64,000 nucleotides of DNA from Xiphydria camelus (GCA_963678675.1 OY783196.1:26018827-26082826); one strand, 5' to 3'; counted from the stretch's first letter, positions 11,334 to 25,571 are shown. The notes: a model not told the origin generated them from the sequence alone. Made by a program: numbers and translations.

Positions 11334-13632
11334 TAGGGGAGAATTGTCTATATTGAACCGGTACCTAAATTGAACCTCCTGGCTATTTTAAGTAAATGAG
11401 CATTTCCACGTCATCTATCAGTAGAAATTCAAACCTTATTACCGGTCAGTATGCCTACAAAAAATACCTAAGATAAGAGATTTATATTTTTAACTCCCTT
11501 GAAATTGTTTCAATCAAACTCGACCACCCTATTTGATGTATTTGTTCACGTTGATTCCGAAAATGGCAAATATATTGATGATATCTCAAAGGGGAAATAT
11601 AAGATATCGGTGATTTCATGTGTACTAGAACATTATTTTTTCACGGAAAATCATCGATATTTCGGTCTTCCTTTGAGATAGCCTCGATATATCTATAATT
11701 TTCGTAACCAGCATGAAAAAATACATAAGATAGGATAGTCGAGAGTTCAATTTTCCGCGAAAATTGAAATCTCTCAAATCGATCTCTCGACCACCCTATC
11801 CGATGTATTTTTGTACGCTGATTCCGAAAATGGCAGATATATTAACGATATCTCAAAGGAAATATGAGATATCGGTGATTTCATGTACCAGAAAATTACT
11901 TTTTTCACGAAAAATCATCGATATTTCGGTCTTCCTTTGAGATATCCTCAATATATCTATAATTTTCGTAATCAGCGTGAAAAAATACATAAGATAGGAT
12001 GGTCGAGAGTTCGATTCCAGAGATTTCGATTTTTGTCAAAATCTAAGGTATTTGCCTTAGATTTTTTCAATTTTTCGTGAAAATTGAAATCTCTCAAATC
12101 GATCTCTCGACCACCCTATCCGATGTATTTTTGTACGCTGATTCCGAAAATGGCAGATATATTAACGCTATCTCAAAGGAAATATGAGATATCAGTGATT
12201 TCATGTACCAGAAAATTACTTTTTTCACGAAAAATCATCGATATTTCGGTCTTCCTTTGAGATATCCTCAATATATCTATAATTTTCGTAATCAGCGTGA
12301 AAAAATACATAAGATAGGATGGTCGAGAGTTCGATTCCAGAGATTTCGATTTTTATCAAAATCTAAGGTATTTGCCTTAGATTTTTTCAATTTTTCGTGA
12401 AAATTGAAATCTCTCAAATCGATCTCTCGACCACCCTATCCGATGTATTTTTGTACGCTGATTCCGAAAATGGCAGATATATTAACGCTATCTCAAAGGA
12501 AATATGAGATATCAGTGATTTCATGTACCAGAAAATTACCTTTTTCACGAAAAATCATCGATATTTCGGTCTTCCTTTGAGATATCCTCAATATATCTAT
12601 AATTTTCGTAATCAGCGTGAAAAAATACATAAGATAGGATGGTCGAGAGTTCGATTCCAGAGATTTCGATTTTTGTCAAAATCTAAGGTATTTGCTTTAG
12701 ATTTTTTCAATTTTTCGTGAAAATTGAAATCTCTCAAATCGATCTCTCGACCACCCTATCCGATGTATTTTTGTACGCTGATTCCGAAAATGGCAGATAT
12801 ATTAACGCTATCTCAAAGGAAATATGAGATATCAGTGATTTCATGTACCAGAAAATTACTTTTTTCACGAAAAATCATCGATATTTCGGTCTTCCTTTGA
12901 GATATCCTCAATATATCTATAATTTTCGTAATCAGCGTGAAAAAATACATAAGATAGGATGGTCGAGAGTTCGATTCCAGAGATTTCGATTTTTGTCAAA
13001 ATCTAAGGTATTTGCCTTAGATTTTTTCAATTTTTCGTGAAAATTGAAATCTCTGAAATCGATCTCTCGACCACCCTATCCGATGTATTTTTTCGCGCTG
13101 ATTCCGAAAATCATGGTTATCAGGTCCATATCTCAAAGGAAATGTGAGATATCAGCGATTTTATGTTCGGAAAAATAATTTTTTAATAAAAGAGTCATGG
13201 ATATCTCGGTGTTCCTTTGAGATTTTCTCAATATATTGATGATTCTCGTAATTAACGCGAGAAAATACACAAGATAGGATAGTCGAGAGTTCGATTCCAG
13301 TGATTTCGATTGTTGTCAAAATCTTATAAGCGCTGATTCCGAAAATCATGCACTTATTGAGGAAATCTTAGAGGATCGCCGAGATATCGATGATTTTCCA
13401 TGAAAAAAAAAAAATGTTCCCGTACATAAAATCGTTAATATTTGATATTTCCTTTGAGATATAGTCAATATACCTATAGGGTATATATGTTAATTAGTAC
13501 ATGATTTTTGGAATCAGCGCTAAAGATTTTGACAAAAATCGAAATCTCTGGAATCAGTAGAAATACTCATTTACTTCAAATAGCCAGGAGGTTCAATTTA
13601 GGTACCGGTTCAATATAGGCAACTCTCCCCTA
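11334..13632. mobile_element. Inverted-repeat element filled with a 320-bp satellite
   Basis: Both ends carry a ~70-bp inverted repeat starting TAGGGGAGA and containing TATTGAACCGGTACCTAAAT and GAACCTCCTGGCTATTT. TA flanks each end (11332-11333 and 13633-13634), the likely target duplication. Between the arms is a tandem array of about 320-bp units. No transposase is visible, so the element is non-autonomous and its superfamily is unknown; the TA target points to Tc1/mariner. Confidence 0.75.
11520..13330. repeat. Tandem 320-bp satellite array (about 4 full units plus degraded ends)
   Basis: The landmark CTCGACCACCCTATCCGATG recurs near 11787, 12107, 12427, 12747 and 13067, exactly 320 bp apart. 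The four units between 11787 and 13067 are nearly identical. The first (from about 11520) and last (to about 13330) units are shorter and diverged, as is usual at array edges. Each unit is partly self-complementary: GGATGGTCGAGAG faces CTCTCGACCACCC, and GATATCTCAAAGG faces a copy near GAGATATC. The repeated 65-codon frame in each unit is a by-product of the repeat. Confidence 0.95.
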
Positions 13633-13633
13633 T

Positions 13634-16175
13634 ATTGCTTGCTCTGACTCACCATGGGAGTGCTACGCGTGCACGACTACCACGGGAGATTTCGCGTATC
13701 TTTCATTATCTAAAACTTTGTCTAAAAAAGCAAGCGATCGGTCGTACACAGACTCGCCGGAATAAAGGATCCTAATTAAATGCGTCAAGTGTCGAAACGA
13801 AACATCATCTCGTCCAACTACCGCTTTCGCGCCGTAAAATCGACCGTCGACGTTCGTAAAAACGGCGATAATCGATATACCTACGCCTATATAACCCATA
13901 ACGGGCGAGCGGAGAGGACCTCGGGAGCGAACAGGTAGGATAACGCGTAAAACCTCGCGCGTGCCCGCATCCTGGCCATTACGAGCGAAAGCGCGCGTAT
14001 CACCGCGGGGGAAATTAATTACGCGCTTACCGGGTGCGCGGCATAAATCCGTCGACTGTTCGTATTACGTTTTCGCGCGAGGGCGAAATTTAACGGCGTT
14101 CGTTTGCCGATTCGTTGCCGAGCGAAGCGCGACGTTCGTTTCGTTCGTACCGCGCGTTGTATGGCCCCGTTTGTCGTGAATCTATGGCGTCTAGTCGTCG
14201 CTGGAGGCGACATCGAAGAGCGCTCGACACGCGCTGCTACGACTGGAATTCAGAATTGCGGGGGAGCACCTACCGCGCGCGCGCGAGAAAGGGATCGTGC
14301 GGGCAGTATTCGTTTAGAGGATCTTCCTCGTAACGAATTGCCCCATCCGGACTTCGTAACGCTTTCCTCCGTCGTCCGCAGTAATTCTCGAACTCGTTTC
14401 ATCGCGAAGTGCCTCTTCCGGAGATGTACGAGATTATTCCCGGGATCTCCTGTGCGCGCCTCTCGCACTGCTTTCCGCGAGCTGCGCTGCTTCTTTTGTA
14501 CCGCGCGGGGATTCGAGCCCGCGCTCTGGGATAAGGAGCCGGATAGACGTAAATTGTGTGCAGCAATTTTAGGTGGTGTTAGCTCATTAAATGCATCAAG
14601 ATTGTGCGCTTTACGAGTCATCGTTGAGCGCAGCATATTTGTGTCATTAAATGATTTCAAATTGATGCGAATAAAATGCTTAACATTTTGTTCGATGTAT
14701 CGTAAATTGTTCGTAAATATGTTGCTACGATAAATACAGCGATTAGTGTAAATGTGACAATTGTTTTCCAAACTAATGCGGCAAAATAAAAATAATTGCT
14801 GGTGCCAAAAAATGCTTTTTTCTTCAATGAAAAACATGATATAATTTCAGGATCAAGCCATGGTTTTATTCGTGCAAGAAAATATTTTATAGGCTCGAGT
14901 GTAATTGTTTTTTTTTGCGCAGAAAGAATGTCTTGTTTCCGCAACGGTATGTATTCTTGAATCAAGAATATATATTATTCTTCGATCACAAGAATCTGTA
15001 TACTTAAAATGTTGTGAGATTATATATTCTTAATTAAAGAAATTTTTTTGACACTGGCAATTATTTTTTTAAGATCATACGATAAATCTATCCGGACAGA
15101 TTCTCCGGTTTCTCGAGATGACGATCGCTCGCGGAGATCGTTTCCGCGGAAACAACGACGAGAGGATCAGAAGACGAAAAAAAATGTAGTATACGTATGT
15201 ATTTCCGAGAGAGATTCCCCTTTTCAAACCACGTGTAATAAAATATGAAACGTTTCAGCGTGTGCCCGGTACATCGTGCTGTTATCGATCGAGCGGCACT
15301 CGAGCGGCGCGATATCTCGCAGGTTGCGTTTCGACGTAGTACCCCGGAGGGGCTCGTAAGGACGCAAGCATCATAACAGCCCGCGCGCGAGCTTTATTTG
15401 AACTCCCGACTCGCGTCGCGCGATTCGCATACCTAACGCGCAATTAGCTCGGGTGTAATTTCATTCGCGTTTTCCGCGCCGCGAGGAGAAACCGGTTGAG
15501 CGACGCGTGCGACGGCGAGATAAAAATGCAATTAGGAGACGCGTAGGGTATATACGTCGGGGGTCGCGTTTACATTACCGTTTCACCCGGCCTACGCGCG
15601 CGCGCGTTTCTCGGGGGGTCGAGTACCTAAGGGTCCAATGTCTACGGGCGGGCCCGCGCGATTATACGGGCGTTTAGAGGGATTTACCTGATACATCCGT
15701 TTATTCATGGGGCTCTAATCGACGTCGCGCGTGACGCTTCCGACGTCCTGGAATAGCTTCTCGTCGTGCGGTGCGTTTAGAAATCGGCAGTCTCTCTCTG
15801 CACGAACCGTTACGCGCTTCTCGACTTCTCATTCTCGCGCGGCTTAACGGTACTTCTGCATCCATCCCCGTCCATCGTCACCGTTATCACTCGACGCGGG
15901 AAATAGACGCGCGAAAACGACTATCGCGACGGTAATCGCCGACTGGTTAGTCGGGTATACATACGAGAGTGCACACTTCGACGTCGCGCCCGTCCGACCT
16001 ACCGCGATTCATTAACCGCGGTCGGTAATTACGCGCGCGCGCTGCGATCTTAAAGAGTTCGCTCGCGGTGGCACCGTGGAAAAGGTTACGTTGCGCCACC
16101 GTATTTCCCAGGTTTCCACGGAAATCTAAACCGCGTCGAACGAGAAAGTAATATCGGTGTCACGCGTCGACTGCG
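13634..16175. other. Spacer, no gene seen
   Basis: CpG-rich at both ends, AT-rich at 14600-15100. A minus-strand T-arm/B-box-like sequence (GGCTCGAATCCCC) lies near 14512-14524, but no matching tRNA 5' half is visible. Long open frames at 14104-14733 and 14250-14837 overlap on opposite strands and show no domain. Confidence 0.5.
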
Positions 16176-16709
16176 CACTGAGAGAAAAAATTGTATTTTA
16201 AATTAAATCTGCGTTTATAAAGGTGGAGAATGCTGAATTAATTGCTCCGATTGACAAATTTGGTTATAACGATTAATGGCTATTTGAAGGAAACGGGCTG
16301 TAGTCTATTCGAGTCAATTCGGTCTCTTTAGATAAAAAAATATTCATATTTCAAAATTCAATTTGTAATCTGCATACGTATTCGATATCGCGTGAAAAAG
16401 AAAATATCCAAAGAAATAATTATTCGCTGAGTTATAAATGCGTTTCTCTCTACGACATCGTGACGTCATCGAAACGCTCTCTGGCGTTTCTCGATGACGT
16501 AGCTGCATTTTTCAATGTCGTTTTCCAGCTCAGGTAAGGCCGAAAATGAACAATGAAAAATACGGGGTTGATAATTTTGCCCGAGTTTTTCGAATCTGCG
16601 ATAAAAAAAAATGTTTAAAAACCGAATTATCAGTCCAAGTAATTAAATCTGCATTCCCCATCCGTAACCGCCCCGATCTGATCGAATCTACTACAATTTT
16701 TTCTCGGTC
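16176..16709. mobile_element. Large foldback element with a central TGACGTCA hairpin
   Basis: The left end CACTGAGAGAAAAAATTGTA pairs with the right end (reverse complement GACCGAGAAAAAATTGTAGTA). Further in, GGAGAATGCTGAATTA faces GGGGAATGCAGATTTAATTA. Near the middle (16468-16502) TGACGTCATCGAAACGC faces GCGTTTCTCGATGACGT. The body is homologous, inverted, to the element at 31134-31359 (shared AAATTTGGTT and GGAAACxGxCTG blocks). Confidence 0.65.
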
Positions 16710-17446
16710 CATATCTCAGCCGTGGGAAGACGGCGTCAATTATTTTCACAGAAAGAAAAATTCCACTCGACCCTTTCTCGATATTTACAGCGACAATTTA
16801 CACAGCCGAATGCACTCGAGGCGAGAGTGCAGGGTCGCGGCCGCCGCAAAAAAAAAAAACGCGCGGAAGACGCGCGCGCGCGCGTCACCGCCGTCGGAAA
16901 CGAGGTTGCGTCGAAGTAGAGCGCCCGATAGGGGAAAGACGGAGGTAAAACAAAGAGAGACCAGACGAACCTAACCGGGCCCGACCGCAGCCGGTTACTC
17001 GATAGCCTTTCAGAATTTTTAATAAGCGACATCGCGGATCCGCCGCCGCAGTCGCGGAGGAGAGATGCAAATTCAGGGCTTTCGCCGCAAAGAGGCAAAC
17101 GCGAGACCTTGTAATTCCGGTATTAAAATTGCAAACCGCGCGCGCAATGGCCGTCCGTCGTCACCGCGCGATCCCATCCCCTCCCGATCTCGAGAGGCAC
17201 TAAATGAAAACCGCTGTTAGCAGCAGCCCCATTCGCGTCTCCAACCGCCGCGTCATATTAAAACCCCGTCCATTGTTCGAGACTCGGAGGACTGCGACTG
17301 CAGGGAGAGGAAGAAGAAAAATTGAACCGGAGTTTGACTCGACTCCGACCACCTGTCAGCGCGTTATCATAAGTAGTGCTGTGTGTAAATTCTAGAGTGT
17401 ACACTGTTGACCGAAGGTCCAGGGCGCCGTACGCTTCTAGTCTGTA

Positions 17447-17675
17447 CATGGAAAAAATGATTTTGCATGTATCGGCAAAACTAGATTTTGCTGCGAATTG
17501 TTTGCCATCGCGACAAAAGTATTATCTGTGGCAGCAAAAAATATGTGATTGCAGTTGAATTTGCTCTATTGCTGGACGTATCTTTTGCTACTACAGATGA
17601 TATTTTTGTTGTGAACTAAACTAATTCTCAGCAAAATCGAGTTTTGCTGAGATTTCAAAATCACTTTTTCCCGTG
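17447..17675. mobile_element. Foldback MITE, TA-flanked, ends CATGGAAAAAATGATTTT
   Basis: TA at 17445-17446 and 17676-17677. The left arm CATGGAAAAAATGATTTTGC faces a right arm whose reverse complement reads CACGGGAAAAAGTGATTTTG. Inside are several words around CAGCAAAA/TTTTGCTG. Confidence 0.7.
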
Positions 17676-17938
17676 TACACAGAGTGCTACGTGGTATATT
17701 TTCCTGCGATCAACTTTCTTGTAATTGCACGGTATACCGATGCTTCGTTATTCCGTGTAGAATGTGAAGGGCGATTATAAATGTTAAGTATGCCTTATTT
17801 CGAACCTCTAAGTGGAAGAATTGAAAATATCTGCCACTTTGGGCCTGCTAAATGTGGCATAAATCCAATAGAGAGAGAGAGAGAGAGGTCCTTTTTAAAT
17901 CCCCATGTCCTACTGAACGGTAGGACTTTGAGATTTAA

Positions 17939-18175
17939 CCCGTCAGCACTCGCGCTATGAGCATTTCTCTCACGCAAATTTTCACGGTATAGGAAAAACA
18001 TTTTTCTTTCGAATTTGACTGTATCTTTTTGTTTCTAATTTACGCTGAAAGAAAGAGGAATGGTTGTTTAAGGATAAAAAAAAATCTCGAAACATTTGGA
18101 TGATTTTTGTAAAAGTTTCCTATACCGTGAAAATTTGCGTGAGAGAAATGCTCATATAGCGCGAGTGCTGACGGT
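17939..18175. mobile_element. TTAA-flanked foldback MITE with ~60-bp arms
   Basis: TTAA at 17935-17938 and 18176-18179. The left arm CCCGTCAGCACTCGCGCTAT runs on through GAGCATTTCTCTCACGC and CAAATTTTCACGGTATAGG; the right arm is its inverse, differing near the tip (ACCGTCAG) and by a 2-base insertion. The TTAA target marks it as a piggyBac-type non-autonomous element. High arm identity suggests a fairly recent insertion. Confidence 0.85.
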
Positions 18176-19241
18176 TTAAAGTAGAGGGTCTGAATTTCGA
18201 CTCGAGTGTCCACTCGCTGGTATAACGAGATGTATGGATCTAAAAAATTTAATGAAAATGCCGAAGGAAGTATCGAACTTGATTCCGCTCGCGTCAAAAT
18301 AGAGAGAGGCTCCGCTTGTCACGCGGTGAAACGCCCCACATACGCATGCACAGCTCGGGACCATAAATCCCTCGAAAACGCAGGTACTTCGCTCTCTCGC
18401 ATTCTCACTTCTAATTACTCGCATCACTCTCGGCACGCCGACCGAGCCCATACGTCTCGCGCGCGCCTCCTTTCTGCCCCGAGTACACCTACAGAGCTCC
18501 AGGACTCGCGCCGCGCGCAGCACCCGCGCACCCCTAATTTATCAGCAGCCGCAGCTTCCGGAAACGAACTGCCGTCGCCGCCGCTTGCTCGCCGGGCGTT
18601 CTCGCAGCTTGCAAACACGCGGGTTATGGATTCTATACGCAAGAATTCACAACAATGGCGGTCCTCTCGCCCTCTTCGGCTTCCCGGTTGGCGACAGACG
18701 AAGCGAGGGGTGGAGGGTGGCTGAGCCGTGCCACCGGACATTCTCCAAATATTTGCTACCGACCAATAAGTCATATCGGGTTTGGCTGTGCTCGGCGCCA
18801 AGGGAAACGACGCCCTCCTCCTCCTCCTCCTCCTCCTCCTCGCATTCTCCGCTCGGCTTCGCTCGGGCGCCCGCAAAATCGTACGGGGGAGCGGAGGGGC
18901 TGCGGGACTCGCGCGAGTTTATACAAACTGCGTGCCCGCGAATTTAATAAATTCCGTGCAATATATATTTGCGGAAATAAAACGGCCCGAGCCGAAGCGC
19001 GTTATCGCCGGGATTTTGGAAACGCGACCGGGCGTTCGCGAACGCGTGCGAAGGTCACCGCCTCGCCCGAATGTACACCGTGTGGAAAGCGCGATGGATT
19101 TATCGCGCAAACTGGAGGCGTCCCACACGACACACTTACGTATAATATACGTAATTATACATAAAATTAATGTAGAAAATAGAGCTAAATGACCGGCTAA
19201 TGTTCGTATACTACACGTTCATTAACTGTATGCGGGAAATA
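18176..19241. other. CpG-rich spacer, no gene seen; (CCT)n at 18812-18840
   Basis: Dense overlapping open frames on both strands follow from high GC. A CCT microsatellite of about nine units interrupts them. No domain is recognised. Confidence 0.5.
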
Positions 19242-19453
19242 TCCACAGAAAAAAAAATGTGTAGTCAACTTTGGGATAAAGCCAATTTCTTATTACGATA
19301 ACTACAATTTTAGTAAAAATTATAGTGAAACTTGTAGAAGTTGCAAGAGTTTGCTGTAATTTTTACTAAAATTGTTATCGTAATAATAAATTGGCTTTGC
19401 CCCGCATTTTACCGCAAACTTTGTAAATGTTACAATCTATTTTTTTCCGTGCA
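19242..19453. mobile_element. Foldback MITE, ends CACAGAAAAAA / CACGGAAAAAA
   Basis: The arms share AAAGCCAATTTCTTATTACG / AAAGCCAATTTATTATTACG and AATTTTAGTAAAAATTA, facing each other. The ends carry the A-rich CAC-x-GAAAAAA pattern. No ORF. Confidence 0.7.
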
Positions 19454-20794
19454 CATGTACACATTATACGTATAATATAGGTACCTAACGGCGGCGAACG
19501 ATTCCATCGTGCGTATTCTCTTTCAATGTACCGGGCCGAATACGCGCCCGGTACTCCGTACAGAGGGGTGAGTCAACGGCTGGAAATGGGGCAAACAAAT
19601 CGGAGACAAGTTTAGGTGGGATTTGTTTGCGCGGAGCGCCGTGAAAGCCGATTAACTCGCCCAGTGTTGGCTAATCGTTTTGTCATGCGGTATGAAGTAG
19701 TTAAAGGGAAGGAAATCCCTTCGGAGTCGCATTCGTAAACGCGAATTTTAGGTGGATTGGATTTCACGGGAATGTCAAAGACGAATTACGTTTCGGAACG
19801 AAAACAGATTGTAGGCGATATACTTACGAGGGAGAGACTCTCGCGGGGAGCAAGATCCGAGCGATATATATGGTATCCGTCCGCGTGTATCCCGTAGACC
19901 GCAATTCTGCCGCGTGGATGAACTTTGCTTCCCGCAAAAGCACGAGTTCGTTTCCAATTTCTCGACGCACCGAGATAACCGACGCGGAGCACAACACGAC
20001 ACTACGTTATATTTATTGTTACAATAGGTATTTACATCGCGCTGCGCATCGTACCCCGAACGACGATCTTGAATTTTTCAAAGTTCTACCACAACACTGA
20101 GAGTCATACACCGCAGGTAATTACGATCGGCGTGCGACGCTTGAAGTCGCAGGTGTCGCGTGAACGCACGGAATCACTGAACTCTTGATTTACGATGAAA
20201 AGTAAAGAGAATCTGTACTGCGAAGCGGTTTCAAACGTCGTCTTCTATCCATGTTACAGAACCGTCCTTTGGAATCGTCCGAGAACGAATGAGAACGGGG
20301 TGAACGCGTAAGAACTTGCACGGTCCGGTTCGACAAGTTCTAGAAGGACGAAGAGGCTCTTACGCGATCACCCGGTTTAATCGGGGTGTACGCACTCGTA
20401 CAATTCTTATATCGTACAACTTATGATTCCGTAAAGGTTTAAGATATTCTCTTGCACTAATGTGAGGTCTTTTTATTGAAAGAAAAGAAAAGGAAATTGG
20501 CAAGAATACCTATCGCCATCGAGCGGGGGACGCGTGAACTAGGTGGTTCGAATTTTAAACGCGAGGAGGTTCGGCAAAATGTAACGAACGTAACCTACTA
20601 AATGAAACTTTACATTTATCTAACGCGATAATGCACTTTTAAACGCTGAAACTGCCTCGTTTATGTTTAACAGATGACAAATACTTCAATCTTTCTGTAC
20701 AGATATTATTTGTAGCCCAGGAAAACCGTTGTAATTTTGTAATACCTACAATTTGTAGAGCGCGTCGCTTACCCACATCACGTACTCGCCGCCA
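19454..20794. other. Spacer, no gene seen
   Basis: Mixed composition. No frame with a recognisable domain and no clear repeat pair. Confidence 0.5.
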
Positions 20795-20946
20795 TAAAGG
20801 CCATCACACGTGAAAAAACGTAAGCAGTAACAGTAAGGATTGACCAATTAGAAATATCATTCTTACGGAATTATGCTTAAACAGTCTTTCTGATTGGTCA
20901 ATCCTTACTGTTACTGCTTACGTTTTTTCACGTGTGATGGCCTTTA
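20795..20946. mobile_element. Near-perfect foldback MITE of 152 bp
   Basis: About 57-bp arms, TAAAGGCCATCACACGTGAA then ACGTAAGCAGTAACAGTAAGG and GATTGACCAAT, repeat inverted with a single visible change. TA is at both tips. The short spacer is AT-rich. It lies about 150 bp downstream of the proteasome alpha-2 poly(A) signal. Near-identity of the arms indicates recent movement. Confidence 0.9.
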
Positions 20947-21095
20947 CGCACTAAACGTTAGACGGGAAAGTAACATTCTTCATTACCGATAGTAATAAAT
21001 ATGTTCAAACGTGACCCACAAAATTTTATATTTATAATATAAATTCCTATATAGACCAGTGAGTAAATAATTATAGACATATAGGCAAAGAACAT

Positions 21096-21101
21096 TTTAT
21101 T
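21096..21101 (-). terminator. Poly(A) signal AATAAA of the proteasome alpha-2 gene
   Basis: The plus strand reads TTTATT here, so the minus strand carries AATAAA about 70 bases after the alpha-2 stop codon, in AT-rich sequence. This is a normal position for an animal polyadenylation signal. Confidence 0.55.
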
Positions 21102-21171
21102 TTTCAATCCAATTATTCTCCTTATAACATATATGAAGTTTGCCGCATGATAAGATAAAAAAGACCTAAAA

Positions 21172-22365
21172 TTAAGGGATGTTGGCGAGATAGTCCTTTA
21201 CGTTAGACGGATCCAACCTCCTGAATCCATTCGCATCACAAATGCCAACTTGGATATTATCAGCTGTCATCTGACCCTCGAAACCTTCCTTCAGCGTTAA
21301 GATGGCAGTGTGCACGGCGTCGTCTAGTTCTAAATCCTCACTGTATCTCTTTTCAAGGAAAGTCTTGCCATTGATAAAATTCTTTCCCATGGCTGTTGCC
21401 TTCCAAGCGAAATACGCACCGGACGGATCGCATTGGAACAAATACGGTTTTCCGTCGTCCCATCCGCATATCAGCAGGGACACGCCAAAAGGTCTGACAC
21501 CTCTGAAAATTAAACATTTAAATGCAGTTATCGCCGCGGTAAAGTCTTGAATCAAGTTTGATTGGGATATTTTAATATTCGTACCCAGACTGCGTATATT
21601 CCTGCATGAGCATAGCGACTCGTTGCACCAACTGCGCAGTGGGAATGGGTTCTCGGTAGACCAAGAAATATTGTTGAGCCATCTTACGCGCTTGTTTGAC
21701 AAGCAGGCGATAATCAGGCCCCATTCCGCTATATACCATCCCAATGTGTTGGGTGATCATTTCCACTTTATTCACACTACACTCGTCGTACAGTATGGAC
21801 TTGTGCTTGTTTTCCGTAGCGAGGACAACGCCGTTGGATGCCTTGATCCCCACGGATGGAGCACCCGCAGCCACGGCAGCCAGAGCATATTCTATTTGTA
21901 CTAATTTTCCTGATGGACTGCAAAAATAAATATTATATTAATTAGACACATGTGTGTATGAAACGACGAAATATATGGATAAAAAATAGCGCAAGTTACA
22001 TTAAATTGACAAAATGACGAGTCAGCATAGAATGATTAGCAAATATTAACGTTTCAAAAAGAAGCGACACGATAACGTCAGCTCTTGGTTTTCTATGCGT
22101 AGAATAAAATTAACGAATCAATGGGTTTTCGTACATTTACTATTTATTTATCGGAATTTTTTATCACTAGTTTCTTTGTGACATGTAACTAGGTTAGGAC
22201 GAAATGAATGCACGGATAGTCGATTAAGTAATGAATTAAATGGTTGCGCTTTGAGCTTCGTTAAGCTGAAAAATTGTACTTTTCTAAAATCTTGTGAAAT
22301 TGAAAATATCCAAATGACATTTACCTGAAAGTTGTCAATGAAAAACTGTACCGCTCTGAAGCCAT
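21172..22365 (-). CDS. PSMA2: Proteasome subunit alpha type-2 (20S core)
   Basis: Three exons on the minus strand: 22365-22325, 21917-21585 and 21502-21172. Together they are 705 bp and encode 234 residues, the same length as human PSMA2. The start is the ATG at 22365 ([13 protein letters not shown]). The first junction rebuilds the alpha-subunit signature [13 protein letters not shown], and the second rebuilds [13 protein letters not shown]. Both introns are GT-AG. The body carries hallmark stretches such as [35 protein letters not shown] and [17 protein letters not shown]. The product is a non-catalytic outer-ring subunit of the 20S proteasome in cytosol and nucleus. An AATAAA signal sits about 70 bp past the stop. 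It is read away from the NF45 homologue and may share promoter DNA with it. Identity is very secure. Confidence 0.97.
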
Positions 22366-22670
22366 GACGATGATTACTTTGCAACAATACTCAGCTGTGA
22401 AGATAGCGTAAGACGGGTCATTGTGACCAATGACGAAATACGATAATTTTTCGGATTCTTTGAGATAAACGAAATCTCTGCAGCATGTTAAATAATCTAC
22501 TTCAAGCAATCAGACTTTCCCCTTACTTTTCAAGCTGGTTTTGTCTGTTAACTCAGATACGTGATGAATAGTTATCGAAAGTTTGAAATATGCATGAATG
22601 ATTTCAGTTGCTTGCAATGACACACATGCGGTGTGAAATGCGGTTCACTTCACTGTACGCTTCAGGGACG

Positions 22671-24584
<1,914 letters not shown>

Positions 24585-24998
24585 ATGTACACAGAAATTG
24601 TATTCAATCCTGTAAAAGAAAATTGTAAAGCTGCTCCGTAAAATTCGTTTGATTCGACGGTTCCGAAAGGTGTATTTGTATCTGTATTCGTATAACATTG
24701 CAAGCGGCTAATTGAAGCGTTATTTACATCGGTTTTTTTTATTCATTACATTTCAGTACAATCCATAGACGACATTTTTGTCATCCCATAAGTTGACGCG
24801 AAATATTTTGTGACTAAGATCGTTGGTAAAACGATCTATATCAATAACCATTATGATCTATAGTAAGATGTGGGCGGGTGCTTCGTCGGATTTATACGTA
24901 TTTATTTGTGTGTTCGGGAAGTGATATGATCTAGTTGACAACAATTGCTTAGCATGAAATGGTATTACGATACGTATAATTAACTCGGAACGTATGTA

Positions 24999-25245
24999 CC
25001 GTATGTCTGACGGCAAGCGCAACAGGAGCTGTAACCTAAAATTTGACTTCGGCAGTGTTTGGAGGGTGCTCAAGTCACTCACAAATAAGAAATAATTGAC
25101 AGCTATCGAAAAATCAGACATTTTGACACTTTTCGCCCTTACGCTGTGCGAGCAGCGTTTATGAGTGATTCGAGCATCCTCCAAACACTGCCGAAGTCAA
25201 ATTTTCAGGTCACAGCTCCTGTTGCGCTTGCTGTCAGACATACGG
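24999..25245. mobile_element. Foldback MITE with ~85-bp inverted arms, TA-flanked
   Basis: The left arm starts CCGTATGTCTGACGGCAAGC and the right arm is its reverse complement with a few changes. The shared core includes TTTGACTTCGGCAGTGTTTG. TA sits on both sides (24997-24998 and 25246-25247). It lies in the spacer between the NF45 and beta-sarcoglycan genes, which converge. No coding capacity. The TA target and foldback shape suggest a Tc1/mariner-type non-autonomous element. Confidence 0.85.
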
Positions 25246-25571
25246 TATACGTCCAACTTTAATTGAAAAAGTGTGTACAATTTCATGTGAAAACAATCTC
25301 TAAAGAACCCACTAAAAAATTTCATTCCAGTCCCTATGTATTCCCTACAATATACTAATTAGCTACATATTATGAAGTTATTTTTTTTTTCCTACCACTC
25401 CAGAACATTTTTAATAACATAATCATGCTATTCGTGAGAATATCCCATTCTTCTCGCTGCATCCATTTTTTGTATTTGCTCCAAAATAAATGCTGACGAG
25501 AATGATCCATATTCAGAGCAAACACATCCTATATGTGGATACATATTTTGACACCGCACTGTAAGGCCCTT

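Noticed and set aside
11883..13040. Four identical 65-codon frames in a row
   Set aside because: They repeat because the 320-bp satellite repeats; the frame is not conserved in the edge units.
11520..13330. Possible CRISPR-like array
   Set aside because: The units are 320 bp with no unique spacers, and the DNA is from an animal nuclear genome.
13663..13899. Minus-strand frame of 78 codons with protein-like composition
   Set aside because: It looks natural (GRFYGAKAVVGRDD) but has no recognised domain, no splice partner and no upstream promoter sign; kept only as a note.
14104..14837. Overlapping long frames on both strands (209 and 195 codons)
   Set aside because: They are mutual antisense shadows; neither has a known domain or splice-linked continuation.
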